Part shown: positions 1 to 12,015 of the stretch, in pieces
How the letters are laid out: every line of letters starts with the position of its first letter
Position numbering within the stretch: position 1 is the first letter of the stretch
NCBI RefSeq assembly: GCF_003259905.1
Contig: NZ_QLMG01000031.1
Location: 1 to 50,840, forward strand
Length of the DNA: 50,840 nt
Reading direction: 5' to 3'
DNA from: Salipiger aestuarii
Lineage (GTDB): Bacteria; Pseudomonadota; Alphaproteobacteria; Rhodobacterales; Rhodobacteraceae
Made by a program: the position numbers and the translations under genes
The notes under the pieces: generated by a model
What the model was told of the DNA's origin: nothing
What the model saw: the letters and a program-made list of their open reading frames with translations, nothing else
Database searches by the model: none

Positions 1-474
1 CGCCGGAGGGATACGATAAGGCGGATCGCAAGGACAGCGTGGGAGGTCCTCGAACTGCTGCTCAAGGCCGTCCCTTATCGCATCCACACGATTCTGACGG
101 ACAACGGCATCCAGTTCGCCGAGCAGCCTCGCAACCGAAACACAGCATATTCGCGGCAGATGCGCTTCGACATGATCTGCGAGGCGAATGGGATCGAGCA
201 CCGGCTGACCAAACCCAACCATCCATGGACCAATGGCCAGGTCGAACGGATGAACCGCACGATCAAGGAAGCGACGGTGAAAAGATACCACTACGACAGC
301 CACGACCAACTGCGCACGCCCCTCGCCGACTGCATGGCGGCCTGCAACTTCGCACGCAGGCTCAAGACACTCGGCGGCCTCACGCCCTACGAATACATCC
401 GCAAGATCTGGACTTCGGAGCCAGACAGATTCATCCTGAATCCGATCCACCAGATGCCGGGACTAAACACCTAA
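1..474 (+). CDS. IS481-family transposase, C-terminal part (left-truncated, probably frameshifted)
   Basis: This is the C-terminal part of a DDE integrase-like transposase that would cut and join the ends of its insertion sequence. The frame is open from base 1 to TAA at 472-474. It shows the second catalytic Asp (VLTDNG-type block, here ILTDNGIQF) and the third acidic residue in GQVERMN, followed by the family's conserved tail (LKTLGGLTPYEYI). The bases before about position 30 read better in another frame (YDKADR), as if one extra A lay in GCAAGG near 28-32. A +1 frameshift is therefore likely and the copy is probably dead. Several Cys and Pro residues sit at positions that I remember as Phe, Tyr or His in related copies, which also points to decay. 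The family call is firm; the frameshift is inference. Confidence 0.82.
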   Translation, partial: RRRDTIRRIARTAWEVLELLLKAVPYRIHTILTDNGIQFAEQPRNRNTAYSRQMRFDMICEANGIEHRLTKPNHPWTNGQVERMNRTIKEATVKRYHYDSHDQLRTPLADCMAACNFARRLKTLGGLTPYEYIRKIWTSEPDRFILNPIHQMPGLNT

Positions 475-548
475 GCCCTTCATATTTGCGAATATCAAAT
501 AAGTTATTGAATTAACGGGATTTTAGACTCTTTGGTATCATCCGCGAC

Positions 549-582
549 GCGCAAACTTATGCGCGCCACGCAATTTTATGCG
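549..582. repeat. Tandem pair of small AT-loop hairpins 3' of gyrB
   Basis: Two similar short inverted repeats lie side by side: GCGCA-N6-TGCGC at 549-564 and CGCA-N6-TGCG at 569-582, both with an AT-rich loop. They sit 16 to 49 bases past the gyrB stop on the minus strand. They could help end or stabilise the gyrB transcript, but no T-run follows, so an intrinsic terminator is not supported. Confidence 0.35.
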
Positions 583-597
583 CTTCGCTACAACCCA

Positions 598-3045
<2,448 letters not shown>

Positions 3046-3095
3046 TTATACGGGCAAGAGCCGCCTTTGTCACGCAGATGACACCCTATTTGGGC

Positions 3096-4199
3096 TTATT
3101 CGCCGGTCTTTTCCACGAAGGATCGCCCGTGTTCATCCCGCACCACGATCTGCTGCGCGCGGGGGCCGAGCTCGGCGAAAAGTTCTGGCCCGGTGCCGGT
3201 CATCCAGGCCTGTGCGCCAAGGGCGCAGATCTCGTCATAGAGCGCGGCGCGGCGGGTGGCATCCAGATGCGCGGCGACCTCATCCAGCAGCAGGATCGGG
3301 GTGTCGCCGTCGGCGGCAAGCGCGCGCGCGTTGGCCAGGATCAGCGAGATCAGCAGCGCCTTTTGTTCGCCCGTGGAACACTCGGACGCGGGTACGCCCT
3401 TGGCGGCAAAGACACCGTAGAGGTCGGCGCGGTGCGGCCCGACCAGCGTGCGCCCGGCGGCTGTGTCGCGAAAGCGCCCCTCGGCAAGGGCGTCGCGCAG
3501 ATCGGCGGCGGTGGCGGGGATGTCGGCTTCGGTCGAGATCAGTTCCAGATCCGCGACCGGGAAATGGGTTTCGGCGCTTCGCTGCGCCTGCGCCAACCGA
3601 TCCAGAGCAGCCTGCCGCGCGCCTTGAATCGCCGCCCCGCTGGACGCCATCTGCTTTTCCAGCGCGCCGTACCAATGCGCGTCGCGCACCTGATCCTTGA
3701 GAAGGCGGTTGCGTTCGCGCATGGCCTTTTCGTAGCTCAGGCTTGCCTCGGCGTGATCGGGAAAGAACGACAGGGTCAGGCGGTCGAGAAAACGCCTGCG
3801 CCCCTCGGGGGCCTCGATCCACAGCCGGTCCATCGACGGGATCAGCCACAGCACGCGGGCGATGCGCCCCAGCGCCACCTGAGGCGCCGGCTTGCCGTCA
3901 ATTTCCACCACACGAGCGGCGCCGGATTCGGACCGGATGTTCAGCTCATGCGTGCCGCGCGGTCCGGACAGCAGCGCCGAGACCTTCCATCCCAGCGCTT
4001 CGGGCCGCCGGGTCATGTCCTGGGCCGAGGCGCGGCGCATCCCGCGACCGGGCGACAACAACGAAATGGCCTCGATCAGGTTGGTCTTGCCCGCCCCGTT
4101 CGGCCCCCAGATCGCGACCGGGCGCGCGTCGACCGTCACGTCGGCCCTTTGATGCGAGCGGAAATGCGACAGGGTGAGCTTGGAAAGATGCAGGCTCAT
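3096..4199 (-). CDS. recF: DNA replication and repair protein RecF
   Basis: RecF is an SMC-like ATPase that binds single/double-strand DNA junctions and helps RecO and RecR load RecA at gaps. The 367-residue length is typical. The Walker A motif GPNGAGKT is at about residues 32-39, the ABC signature region reads CSTGEQKALL, and the Walker B motif is LLLDEVAAHLD near residue 300. The N-terminal LSKLTLSHFRSH is the usual RecF opening. It follows dnaN by 34 bases, which suggests cotranscription with it. Confidence 0.97.
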   Translation of the reverse strand: MSLHLSKLTLSHFRSHQRADVTVDARPVAIWGPNGAGKTNLIEAISLLSPGRGMRRASAQDMTRRPEALGWKVSALLSGPRGTHELNIRSESGAARVVEIDGKPAPQVALGRIARVLWLIPSMDRLWIEAPEGRRRFLDRLTLSFFPDHAEASLSYEKAMRERNRLLKDQVRDAHWYGALEKQMASSGAAIQGARQAALDRLAQAQRSAETHFPVADLELISTEADIPATAADLRDALAEGRFRDTAAGRTLVGPHRADLYGVFAAKGVPASECSTGEQKALLISLILANARALAADGDTPILLLDEVAAHLDATRRAALYDEICALGAQAWMTGTGPELFAELGPRAQQIVVRDEHGRSFVEKTGE

Positions 4200-4233
4200 G
4201 CGCAGCGCGGATGGCGGGGCCGGGCGTGTCCGG

Positions 4234-5352
4234 TCACACCCGCATCGGCATCACGACATAGACCGCGCTGGTGTCGTTGCCTTCGCGCATCAGGGTCGGA
4301 TCGCCGGACGAATTGAACATGAACACCGCATTCTCACGATCCACCTGGCTGGCGATTTCCAGCAGGTATTTCGCGTTGAATCCGATTTCCAGCGGCTCGT
4401 CCGAATAGGCCACGGCCAGTTCTTCCTCGGCAGCGCCGCTGTCGGGGGCGTTGACCGACAGGATCAGCCGATCCTCGTCAAGTTGCAGTTTGACCGCACG
4501 CGAGCGTTCCGACGACACCGTGGCCACCCGGTCCACCGCCTTGGCAAAATCCGAAGCGTCCACTTCAAGCCGGCGGGTGTTGCCGGACGGGATCACGCGC
4601 GAATAGTCGGGGAAGGTGCCGTCGATGACCTTGGAGGTCAGCGTGATGTCGGGGGTGGCAAAACGCACCTTGGTTTCGGAAACCGATACGGCGATGTCCA
4701 TATCGTCTTCGTCGAGCAGCTTGCGCAGTTCGTTCACCGTCTTGCGGGGCACGATCACGCCGGGCATCGCGTCGGCCTCTTTGGGCAGCGGCGCGTCGAT
4801 ACGGGCCAGCCTGTGGCCATCGGTCGCCACGCAACGCAGCACGCGACCGTCTTCGCTTTCGGACACATGCATGTAGACGCCGTTCAGGTAGTAGCGCGTT
4901 TCCTCGGTCGAGATGGCGAATTTCGACTTGTCGAACAGCCTGCGCAACACCTCGGCCTTGGCGCTGAAATTCGTCGCGTATTCCGACGACGCCATCACCG
5001 GGAAATCTTCCTTTGGCAGGGTCGCGAGGTTGAAATTCGACTTGCCCGCCGTCACGGTCAACCGCCCCGCCACGCCATCGTCGGCCAGTTGAACCATTGC
5101 ACCGTCAGGCAGCTTGCGCACGATTTCATGCAATGTCACCGCCGACACCGTGGTGGCCCCGGCGCGTTCGACCATGGCGGGAGCCTTGTCGAGCACCTCG
5201 ATATCCAGATCGGTGGCGCGGAACGTGACCGTGCCACCTTCGGCCTCGATCAGCACGTTGGCCAGGATCGGGATCGTATTGCGGCGCTCCACCACCGATT
5301 GCGCCTGGCTTACCGCCTTGAGCAGCGTTGCCCGCTCGATACTGACCTTCAT
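4234..5352 (-). CDS. dnaN: DNA polymerase III subunit beta (sliding clamp)
   Basis: The 372-residue protein matches the usual clamp length and begins MKVSIERATLLKAVSQAQSV, a standard alphaproteobacterial DnaN start. The three clamp domains are recognisable along the chain, with blocks such as RRNTIPILANVLIEA in the first and the C-terminal VMPMRV that ends the hydrophobic-pocket domain. As a homodimeric ring it tethers Pol III and other partners to DNA. It lies 164 bases after dnaA and 34 before recF on the same strand. Confidence 0.98.
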   Translation of the reverse strand: MKVSIERATLLKAVSQAQSVVERRNTIPILANVLIEAEGGTVTFRATDLDIEVLDKAPAMVERAGATTVSAVTLHEIVRKLPDGAMVQLADDGVAGRLTVTAGKSNFNLATLPKEDFPVMASSEYATNFSAKAEVLRRLFDKSKFAISTEETRYYLNGVYMHVSESEDGRVLRCVATDGHRLARIDAPLPKEADAMPGVIVPRKTVNELRKLLDEDDMDIAVSVSETKVRFATPDITLTSKVIDGTFPDYSRVIPSGNTRRLEVDASDFAKAVDRVATVSSERSRAVKLQLDEDRLILSVNAPDSGAAEEELAVAYSDEPLEIGFNAKYLLEIASQVDRENAVFMFNSSGDPTLMREGNDTSAVYVVMPMRV

Positions 5353-5516
5353 GCCCTTATCCTCTCCGCCGGCCGGAAGCGCAGGTTAGCGCCATCGCAC
5401 GGCCAGTCCAATGCAAATGTTCCGCAATTGATCCGACTGTTTAACGATGACGTCAAGGCCGGGAGGCCCCCCGGTGGCAGCCCCGAGCCGTTTGTGTTGT
5501 CAGGAAAACTCAGCCA

Positions 5517-6890
5517 TCATGCTTCCAGCGCGCGGCGCAGCAGTTCGATGTCGTCCGCAATCTGGCTGTCCTTGATGCGCAACTCTTCGATGCGCTTGAC
5601 CCCGTGCATGACCGTGGTGTGGTCGCGCCCGCCGAAACGACGGCCGATTTCGGGCAGCGAGCGTGCGGTCAACTGCTTGCACAGATACATCGCCACCTGC
5701 CGGGGCCGCGCAAAGTTGCGTACCCGCTTCGGGCCGATCAGGTCGGACAGGCGGATATGGTAATGCTCGGCCACCTTGCGCTGGATTTCCTCGATCGAAA
5801 TCTTGCGATCCGAGGCGCGCAGAACATCGGCGAGGCAATCCTGCGTCAGTTCCATGGTAATCGGCTGCCCGACCAGAGAGGCAAAGGCGAAGAGCCGGGT
5901 CAGCGCGCCTTCGAGCACTCGCACGTTGGTGGAAATGCGATGCGCCAGAAATTCGAGGATGCCGTCGTCGATCTGAAGCGACGGGTATTGTTCGCGGTAG
6001 GTCAACACCTTCGATTGCAGGATGCCGAGGCGCAGTTCGTAATCGGTGGGGTGCAGGTCCACCACCAGGCCCGATTGCAGACGCGACCGGATGCGGTTTT
6101 CCAGATCCTTGATTTCATCCGGGGCGCGATCGGCCGAGATGATGATCTGCTTGTTCTGATCGACCAGCGCGTTGAAGGTATGAAAGAATTCTTCCTGAGT
6201 GGAATCCTTGCCGGCGATGAACTGCACGTCATCGACCATCAACACATCGACAGAGCGGAACAGCTCTTTGAAATCCATCATGCGGCGTTCGCGCAACGCC
6301 TGAACGAAGCGGTACATGAACTGTTCCGCCGACAGGTACAGCACGTTCAGATCGGGGCGGTTGGTCTTCAGATCATGGGCAATGGCGTGCATCAGGTGTG
6401 TCTTGCCAAGCCCAACACCGCCATACAGGAACAGCGGATTGAACGTCACGAGACCGCCTTCGGCGACACGCTTGGCCGCCGCATGGGCCAGCTCGTTGGG
6501 CTTGCCCACAACGAAACGGTCAAAGGTGAACCGGGCATCCAGCGGCGCGCTTGGCAGAACGTCTGGCTGGGCGGATTGGGCAGGCGCGGGGCGCGGCTGG
6601 GCCTGTTGGGTGTCGGTATTGGCCAGCCGGAATTTCAGGCGGCTGACTTCGGGCGCGACGAGGCTGAGCTTGGCGAGCAGCAGATCGCCGTAATGCTGCG
6701 ATACATAGGTGCCGAAAAAGTTGGTCGGGACGCTGAAAACCGCGACGCCATCCGCTTCGATCCTGTCGAAGTCGATGGGCGCGATCCAGGTCTTGTAATT
6801 GTTTTCGCCCACCGAGCTGCTCAGCTGGTCCTGCATTGCGCCCCATTGCTCTTTCGTCATTTGCCCCCGCTCCGAAACTATTTCTGCCAT
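5517..6890 (-). CDS. dnaA: Chromosomal replication initiator protein DnaA
   Basis: DnaA binds and opens oriC. The 457 residues show domain I (WGAMQDQLSSSVGENNYKTW), a Pro/Gln-rich linker, the AAA+ core with Walker A GGVGLGKTH and Walker B VLMVDDVQF, and the C-terminal DNA-binding signature DHTTVMHGVKRI. The start chosen, MAEIVSERGQ, is the first ATG in frame. A second ATG 30 bases downstream (6860, MTKEQWG) resembles the usual family start and cannot be excluded. Its presence shows that this is chromosomal DNA. I found no convincing cluster of DnaA boxes in the 430 bases upstream. Confidence 0.98.
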   Translation of the reverse strand: MAEIVSERGQMTKEQWGAMQDQLSSSVGENNYKTWIAPIDFDRIEADGVAVFSVPTNFFGTYVSQHYGDLLLAKLSLVAPEVSRLKFRLANTDTQQAQPRPAPAQSAQPDVLPSAPLDARFTFDRFVVGKPNELAHAAAKRVAEGGLVTFNPLFLYGGVGLGKTHLMHAIAHDLKTNRPDLNVLYLSAEQFMYRFVQALRERRMMDFKELFRSVDVLMVDDVQFIAGKDSTQEEFFHTFNALVDQNKQIIISADRAPDEIKDLENRIRSRLQSGLVVDLHPTDYELRLGILQSKVLTYREQYPSLQIDDGILEFLAHRISTNVRVLEGALTRLFAFASLVGQPITMELTQDCLADVLRASDRKISIEEIQRKVAEHYHIRLSDLIGPKRVRNFARPRQVAMYLCKQLTARSLPEIGRRFGGRDHTTVMHGVKRIEELRIKDSQIADDIELLRRALEA

Positions 6891-7320
6891 GTGCCCATCT
6901 CGATTTTTCCATCCGCAGCATTTCCGCTACGGCACCCGCGCGAACCGGTGCAAAGGGGAAACACCTTCGATCTCATGCCGCAAGGCATGAGCGAAGATGA
7001 CACGCATCTCGAAACAGACAACAGCCAACCCGGCCTTCACTTCGCAGGCGAAAGCAGAATCGGGCGCTCTCCGAGCGTATGTTTTTTCGGACTGGCAGGG
7101 CTTGCGCCCAGTTCGGCAGGTTTACAGCAGACCACCGACGTTGCGGCGCGACCGACATGCAAAGATGTATGGCCGCCCCGCTTGCCTGTCCCCCCAAGCA
7201 ATGTGACTCGCCCGGTAAAATTAGCAAGCCTGGCTGAGGGGCGGCAACCGATCTTCAATCTTGACTCAGGGTATTCCAGAAAAAGAATCTCTGAGCCCAA
7301 AATAGCGTGGTCGAAATATG
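6891..7320. other. Gene-free leader/promoter region between rpsT and dnaA
   Basis: About 430 bases separate the rpsT terminator from dnaA. I see no plausible coding sequence. The open frames here (for example 6973-7227 minus and 7037-7450 minus) have no family resemblance. The stretch must hold the dnaA promoter. No TTATCCACA-like DnaA boxes or AT-rich unwinding element were evident, so an origin here is not supported by eye. Confidence 0.5.
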
Positions 7321-7349
7321 AAAAGGCACCACATTTAGTGGTGCCTTTT
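7321..7349. terminator. Intrinsic terminator downstream of rpsT
   Basis: A perfect 12-base inverted repeat (AAAAGGCACCAC / GTGGTGCCTTTT) flanks a five-base ATTTA loop. It begins 73 bases past the rpsT stop on the minus strand and ends in a T-run on either strand. It should terminate rpsT and insulate dnaA from read-through. Confidence 0.88.
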
Positions 7350-7421
7350 CCGACAGTAAATTTCGAGGGCTGTGGCTTTTCAGCCCGGCACATTCGGCTT
7401 GCCGACACGCGCCAAAACGCG

Positions 7422-7685
7422 TCAGCCCAGCGACTTGACGCGCGATGCAAGCCGCGAAACCTTGCGCGACGCGGTGTTTTTGTGGAACACGCCCTTGGTC
7501 ACGCCACGCATCAGTTCGGGTTGTGCAGCGCGCAAAGCGGCGGTCGCGGCTTCCTTGTCACCCGATGCGATGGCCTCTTCGACCTTGCGCAGGAAGGTGC
7601 GGATCCGCGAACGGCGCGCCTTATTGATGGCGAAACGGCTTTCGTTCTGGCGGGCGCGTTTTTTGGCTTGGGGTGTATTTGCCAT
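7422..7685 (-). CDS. rpsT: 30S ribosomal protein S20
   Basis: This 87-residue basic protein starts [15 protein letters not shown] and has the typical S20 helices ([35 protein letters not shown]). It binds the 5' domain of 16S rRNA in the small subunit. An AAGGA ribosome-binding site lies before the ATG. It is a single-gene unit between a crotonase terminator and its own terminator. Adjacency to dnaA is common in Rhodobacterales. Confidence 0.98.
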   Translation of the reverse strand: MANTPQAKKRARQNESRFAINKARRSRIRTFLRKVEEAIASGDKEAATAALRAAQPELMRGVTKGVFHKNTASRKVSRLASRVKSLG

Positions 7686-7885
7686 GATGATCGGTCCTTG
7701 TGCTTCGTCTTGCGACGGGTGTCTTTGTTAAAAGTCGCTCGGGAAAGTTTTCGCCGGGGCGTCATGGATTCGGGGTCGCGCAATCGCACTCAGACCCGAA
7801 ACAGTGTCGCCGGACCGATTCTTGCCAGAGCGGGCATCACGCGCATGTAGCGGCGGTCTATAAACCGTTCGGACGGAAACGCAAT

Positions 7886-7913
7886 GAAAAAGGCCCGCCT
7901 GATGGCGAGCCCT
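7886..7913 (-). terminator. Intrinsic terminator of the enoyl-CoA hydratase gene
   Basis: On the minus strand a stem GGCTCGCC / GGCGGGCC (one mismatch, ATCA loop) is followed directly by TTTTTC. It lies about 40 bases after the stop of the crotonase gene. Confidence 0.75.
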
Positions 7914-7948
7914 TGCGTATCCTGACCCGGATCGTGCCTGAAACCGGT

Positions 7949-8725
7949 TCAGCGGTCGCGGAACTGCGCCGTGCGCTTTTCCTGAAACGCCGCCATGCCC
8001 TCGCTTTGATCCTCGGTCGCGAACAGCGAATGGAACAGGCGACGTTCGAACAACAGTCCTTCGGCGAGGGTGGTTTCGTAGGAACGGTTGACCGCCTGCT
8101 TGGCCGCCATCGCCGCGATCAGCGATTTCTCGGCGATCTTGTCGGCGGCCTTGCGCGCCTCTTCCATCAACTGCTTCACTGGCACGACGCGGGATACCAG
8201 TCCCGAACGCTCCGCCTCTTCGGCGTCCATGAAGCGGCCCGTCAGGTGCATGTCCATCGACTTGGACTTGCCCACATAGCGCGTCAGGCGCTGCGTGCCC
8301 CCGATCCCGGCGATGACGCCAAGATTGATCTCGGGCTGGCCGAATTTCGCCGTTTCCGACGCGATGATGAAATCGCACATCATCGCCAGCTCGCACCCGC
8401 CGCCCAGCGCATAGCCCGACACCGCGGCGATGATCGGCTTGCGCACCTTGGCCGCCGCATCCACCGTGGGTTCGAAGAAATCGCCCAGGAACATGTCGAC
8501 AAAGGTTTTCTCCGACATCTCCTTGATGTCCGCGCCGGCGGCAAAGGCCTTGGCCGAACCGGTCAGGATGATGCAGCGCACCTTGTCGTTGGCATCCGCC
8601 TCGGTCAGCGCCTGCGCCAGCTCGGCCAGAAGGTGGCTGTTCAGAGCGTTCAGAGCGTCGGGCCGGTTGAGGGTGATGGTGGCGACGTGGTCCTCTACTT
8701 CGACGACGATCGTCTCATAAGCCAT
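7949..8725 (-). CDS. Enoyl-CoA hydratase
   Basis: This 258-residue crotonase-fold protein is predicted to hydrate trans-2-enoyl-CoA to 3-hydroxyacyl-CoA in beta-oxidation. It has the oxyanion-hole block [12 protein letters not shown], the first catalytic Glu in [11 protein letters not shown] and the second in [11 protein letters not shown], so it looks fully active. I start it at [17 protein letters not shown]. The open frame extends further upstream, but that extension overlaps mutM and has no family resemblance. A terminator follows. Its place next to rpsT and mutM is a conserved housekeeping arrangement and not part of the catabolic clusters. Confidence 0.93.
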   Translation of the reverse strand: MAYETIVVEVEDHVATITLNRPDALNALNSHLLAELAQALTEADANDKVRCIILTGSAKAFAAGADIKEMSEKTFVDMFLGDFFEPTVDAAAKVRKPIIAAVSGYALGGGCELAMMCDFIIASETAKFGQPEINLGVIAGIGGTQRLTRYVGKSKSMDMHLTGRFMDAEEAERSGLVSRVVPVKQLMEEARKAADKIAEKSLIAAMAAKQAVNRSYETTLAEGLLFERRLFHSLFATEDQSEGMAAFQEKRTAQFRDR

Positions 8726-8789
8726 GACTGCGGGCTCCCGTCCGTTAGCGTCAAAACGCAGCCTTACCAGCTTGCGGCTCTCGATCAAG

Positions 8790-9641
8790 TTATCTTTGAC
8801 AGGTGGGGCAGAAGAACGAAGACCGCCCGGATTGCACGATCCGATGCACGGTTTGCGCGCAATCCGGGGTGCGACAGGGCTGTCCTTCACGCCCGTAAAC
8901 ATCAAAGCTGTGCTGGAAATATCCCAGCTTTCCATCCGCTTGACGGAAATCTCGCAAGGACGAGCCGCCTGCGGCGATGGCGTCTTGCAGGACCGCGCGC
9001 ACGATGGGTACCAATGTCGCGATACGCTTTTCCGCAATTTTATTGACGCGACGTTGCGGATGCAGACCTGCCCTGTAAAGCGCCTCGCAAACATAAATGT
9101 TGCCCAGTCCAGCGACGATTTTCTGGTCCAGAAGTGCTGATTTGACCGGCATCGACCGCCCCTTCAGCGCCGCGAGCAGTTGTGATTCATGAAAGCCGTT
9201 GCCAAGCGGTTCCGGGCCCAGCGCGGTCAGCAGCGGGTGGCTGTCGGCGGTCGCGGTCCGCATCAGGTCCATCGCGCCAAAGCGGCGGGGATCGTTGAAG
9301 GTGACCCGCGCGCCGTCTTGCATGTCGAACACGACGTGATCGTGTTTTTCCGGCGCCGGATGGTCGTGAACGAACTGGCCCAGCGCATCGCCCGATACCA
9401 GCATCCGGCCCGTCATGCCCAGATGCACCAGCAGCGTTTCGCCCGAGTCGAGGTCGGCAAGAATGTATTTCGACCGTCTGCGCAACCGTTCGATCCGCGC
9501 CCCTGTCAGCCGCTCGGCCATGCGATCCGGAAAGGGCCAGCGCAAGTCCGGGCGGTTGACCTGTGCATGGCGGATGCGGGCGCCTTCCATCACCGGGGCA
9601 AGCCCTCGGCGCACGGTTTCGACTTCTGGCAGCTCTGGCAT
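8790..9641 (-). CDS. mutM: Formamidopyrimidine-DNA glycosylase (Fpg/MutM)
   Basis: MutM excises 8-oxoguanine and formamidopyrimidines and then cleaves the strand by beta/delta elimination. The 283-residue protein begins [14 protein letters not shown], giving the catalytic Pro2 and Glu3 after Met removal. It also has the conserved Lys in RRSKYIL, the helix-two-turn-helix [15 protein letters not shown], and a C-terminal zinc finger with four Cys (CRTPDC and CPTC) plus the Arg of SGRSSFF. The reading frame stays open far upstream, but that extension is antisense to ubiE. It is divergent from ubiE across an 81-base gap. Confidence 0.97.
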   Translation of the reverse strand: MPELPEVETVRRGLAPVMEGARIRHAQVNRPDLRWPFPDRMAERLTGARIERLRRRSKYILADLDSGETLLVHLGMTGRMLVSGDALGQFVHDHPAPEKHDHVVFDMQDGARVTFNDPRRFGAMDLMRTATADSHPLLTALGPEPLGNGFHESQLLAALKGRSMPVKSALLDQKIVAGLGNIYVCEALYRAGLHPQRRVNKIAEKRIATLVPIVRAVLQDAIAAGGSSLRDFRQADGKLGYFQHSFDVYGREGQPCRTPDCAQTVHRIVQSGRSSFFCPTCQR

Positions 9642-9722
9642 GACGACTCCTTGACCATGGGCCGCATTGCAGCGGTCCCTGCACGCTCTATAAGGAGACA
9701 GAGCAAAAGGACGACAAGCCCC

Positions 9723-10475
9723 ATGAGCGACCAGAGCCCCAAAACCACGCATTTCGGCTTCACCGATATTCCCGAATCCGAAAAGGCCGGGCGGGTCCGG
9801 GGCGTGTTCGGATCGGTTGCGTCGAAATACGATGTAATGAACGATGCGATGTCCTTTGGCATCCACCGCATCTGGAAGGATGCGATGATGGACTGGCTGG
9901 CGCCTCGCGCCGGGCAGACGCTGCTGGATGTCGCGGGCGGCACCGGCGACGTGTCCTTTCGGTTTCTCGGACGCGCCGGATCGGGGCACGCCACCGTGCT
10001 GGACCTGACCGAACCGATGCTGGTCGCCGGGCGCCAACGCGCCGAGGCCGGGTCCATGGCCGATATGCTGGACTGGGTGGTGGGCGACGCCATGGCCCTT
10101 CCGTTCGCGGACAATACGTTCGACGTTTACACGATCTCTTTCGGCATCCGGAACGTGACCCGCCCTCAGGAGGCGCTCAACGAAGCGTTCCGCGTCCTGA
10201 AACCCGGCGGACGCCTGATGGTGCTGGAATTTTCCCAAATTCCCAATGACATGATGCAGAAGATCTACGACCTGTATTCCTTCAACATCATTCCGCGCAT
10301 GGGGCAGGTGATCGCGAACGACCGTGACAGCTATCAGTATCTGGTCGAATCGATCCGCAAATTTCCCGACCAGGACAGCTTTTTGTCGATGGTCCGCGCC
10401 GCAGGCTTCGAGCAGGCAAAGTTTCGCAATCTTTCCATGGGGATCGCCTGCCTTCATTCCGGGTGGAAGCTCTGA
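9723..10475 (+). CDS. ubiE: Bifunctional demethylmenaquinone / 2-methoxy-6-polyprenyl-1,4-benzoquinol methylase
   Basis: UbiE is the SAM-dependent C-methyltransferase of ubiquinone synthesis. The 250-residue protein starts [16 protein letters not shown]. It contains the UbiE opening [25 protein letters not shown] motif I ([10 protein letters not shown]), the signature TISFGIRNV and the C-terminal [10 protein letters not shown]. An AAGGA precedes the ATG. Its TGA is immediately followed by the ubiB ATG, so the two are an operon. Confidence 0.97.
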   Translation: MSDQSPKTTHFGFTDIPESEKAGRVRGVFGSVASKYDVMNDAMSFGIHRIWKDAMMDWLAPRAGQTLLDVAGGTGDVSFRFLGRAGSGHATVLDLTEPMLVAGRQRAEAGSMADMLDWVVGDAMALPFADNTFDVYTISFGIRNVTRPQEALNEAFRVLKPGGRLMVLEFSQIPNDMMQKIYDLYSFNIIPRMGQVIANDRDSYQYLVESIRKFPDQDSFLSMVRAAGFEQAKFRNLSMGIACLHSGWKL

Positions 10476-12008
10476 ATGCGGGGACCTCACAACATGCTGC
10501 GGCTGATCCGGACCGGAGCGACCTTTGAACGCACCGGGGCGATGGGCGTCGTGCTGGATGCCTTTGATGCTCCGAAATCGATCCGGATCGCCTTTCGCAT
10601 GCTGGTCTGGCCGTTCAAGTGGCTCGGGATCGAAGGCGATCCGGCAGCGCCTCCCGTCCCCCGCGCGCTGACGGCGCTGGGACCAGCCTACATCAAGTTC
10701 GGGCAGATCCTGTCGACGCGGCCCGACGTGGTGGGCGATGAACTGGCGCAACAATTGCGCGTGTTGCAGGACAAACTGCCACCCTTCGGGCTGGACGCCG
10801 CGCGCGCGCAGGTGGAATCGGAAATCGGCTATCCGGTCGATGAGCTGTTTTCAGAATTCAGCCAACCCGTGGCCGCAGCGTCGATCGCGCAAGTCCACAA
10901 GGCGCGGCGCACCGACACCGGCCAGGTGGTCGCGGTCAAGGTGTTGCGGCCGGGAATCGAACGCGCCTTTCGCACCGACATCGACGCATTTTATTTCGCC
11001 GCCAACATGATAGAAACCCTGTCGCCCGCGTCCCGCCGCCTGCGCCCCCGCGAGGTCGTAAAGCATTTCGAAAGCGTCGTGTCGGGCGAACTCGATCTGA
11101 GGCTGGAGAGCGCAAACTCCAGCGAATACGCAGCGAACACCCAAGGCGACGCAGGCTTTCAGTTGCCCGAAGTGGTCTGGGGCATGTCCGGCCGAAGAGT
11201 CCTGACAATGAGCTGGGCCGAAGGTGTGCCGCTGGGCGATAACGATGCAATAGATGCCGCGGGGCATGACCGCGAGGCGTTGTCAGAACGCGTTCTGCAA
11301 TTGTTCCTGAATCACGCCCTGCGTGACGGGTTTTTTCATGCGGACATGCATCAGGGGAACCTGAAGGTCGCCGCGAATGGCGACATCATCGCTTATGATT
11401 TCGGCATCATGGGCCATATCGACGAATACACCCGGCGTGTTTATGCCGAGATCCTCTATGGATTCATTCGTCGTGACTACAAACGCGTGGCCGAGGTGCA
11501 TTTCGAAGCGGGCTATGTGCCCGCTGATCACGATGTCGATGAATTTGCCCGCGCGCTGCGCGCGGTGGGCGAGCCGATCTTTGGCATGGATGCCACTCGT
11601 ATTTCGATGGCGCGGCTCCTGGCCTATCTTTTCGATGTGACCGAACGGTTCGGAATGCAAACCCGAACCGAGCTGATCCTGCTGCAACGGACGATGGTCG
11701 TCGTCGAGGGCGTGTCGCGGTCATTGAATCCGCGGATGAACATCTGGAATGTCGCGAAGCCCGTGGTTGAAGACTACATCAAGCATTCCATAGGTCCGCG
11801 CGCGGCACTGAAAGACCTTACAGAAACCGCGCGCGTCCTTGTTCGATTCGGGCCCCGTCTTCCGGGCCTTGTCGAGGCCGCGCTTGTGCGTCAGGCCGAA
11901 CAGGAGGTGGCCGAAGCGGAGAGCCTCTGGTTGCTTCGCTTCGGCTGGTGCGCAGCCGGGGTGTTGCTTGGCGCCATCCCGGTGTTGATTTGGGTTTCGC
12001 TCGTCTGA
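10476..12008 (+). CDS. ubiB: Ubiquinone biosynthesis atypical kinase UbiB
   Basis: UbiB is an ADCK/ABC1-type ATPase-kinase needed for ubiquinone synthesis. It has the KxGQ block ([11 protein letters not shown]), the Ala-rich nucleotide loop ([11 protein letters not shown]), the VAIK-like VKVLRPG, the catalytic-loop block [11 protein letters not shown] and the metal-binding AYDFGIMG. The C-terminus carries one or two membrane spans ([20 protein letters not shown]), as in other UbiB proteins. Two starts are possible: 10476, abutting the ubiE stop, and 10494 ([13 protein letters not shown]), which resembles typical family starts. It ends only 7 bases from the convergent flgD. Confidence 0.95.
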   Translation: MRGPHNMLRLIRTGATFERTGAMGVVLDAFDAPKSIRIAFRMLVWPFKWLGIEGDPAAPPVPRALTALGPAYIKFGQILSTRPDVVGDELAQQLRVLQDKLPPFGLDAARAQVESEIGYPVDELFSEFSQPVAAASIAQVHKARRTDTGQVVAVKVLRPGIERAFRTDIDAFYFAANMIETLSPASRRLRPREVVKHFESVVSGELDLRLESANSSEYAANTQGDAGFQLPEVVWGMSGRRVLTMSWAEGVPLGDNDAIDAAGHDREALSERVLQLFLNHALRDGFFHADMHQGNLKVAANGDIIAYDFGIMGHIDEYTRRVYAEILYGFIRRDYKRVAEVHFEAGYVPADHDVDEFARALRAVGEPIFGMDATRISMARLLAYLFDVTERFGMQTRTELILLQRTMVVVEGVSRSLNPRMNIWNVAKPVVEDYIKHSIGPRAALKDLTETARVLVRFGPRLPGLVEAALVRQAEQEVAEAESLWLLRFGWCAAGVLLGAIPVLIWVSLV

Positions 12009-12015
12009 CATCGCG

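Noticed and set aside
6891-7421. Chromosomal origin between dnaA and rpsT
   Set aside because: No group of DnaA-box-like 9-mers and no clear AT-rich unwinding stretch were found by reading.
8726-9094. N-terminal extension of the crotonase at 7949
   Set aside because: It overlaps mutM in another frame and has no crotonase similarity; MAYETI is the family start.
9642-10754. Long N-terminal extension of mutM
   Set aside because: The Fpg fold must begin at MPELPE for Pro2 to be catalytic; the extension is antisense to ubiE/ubiB.
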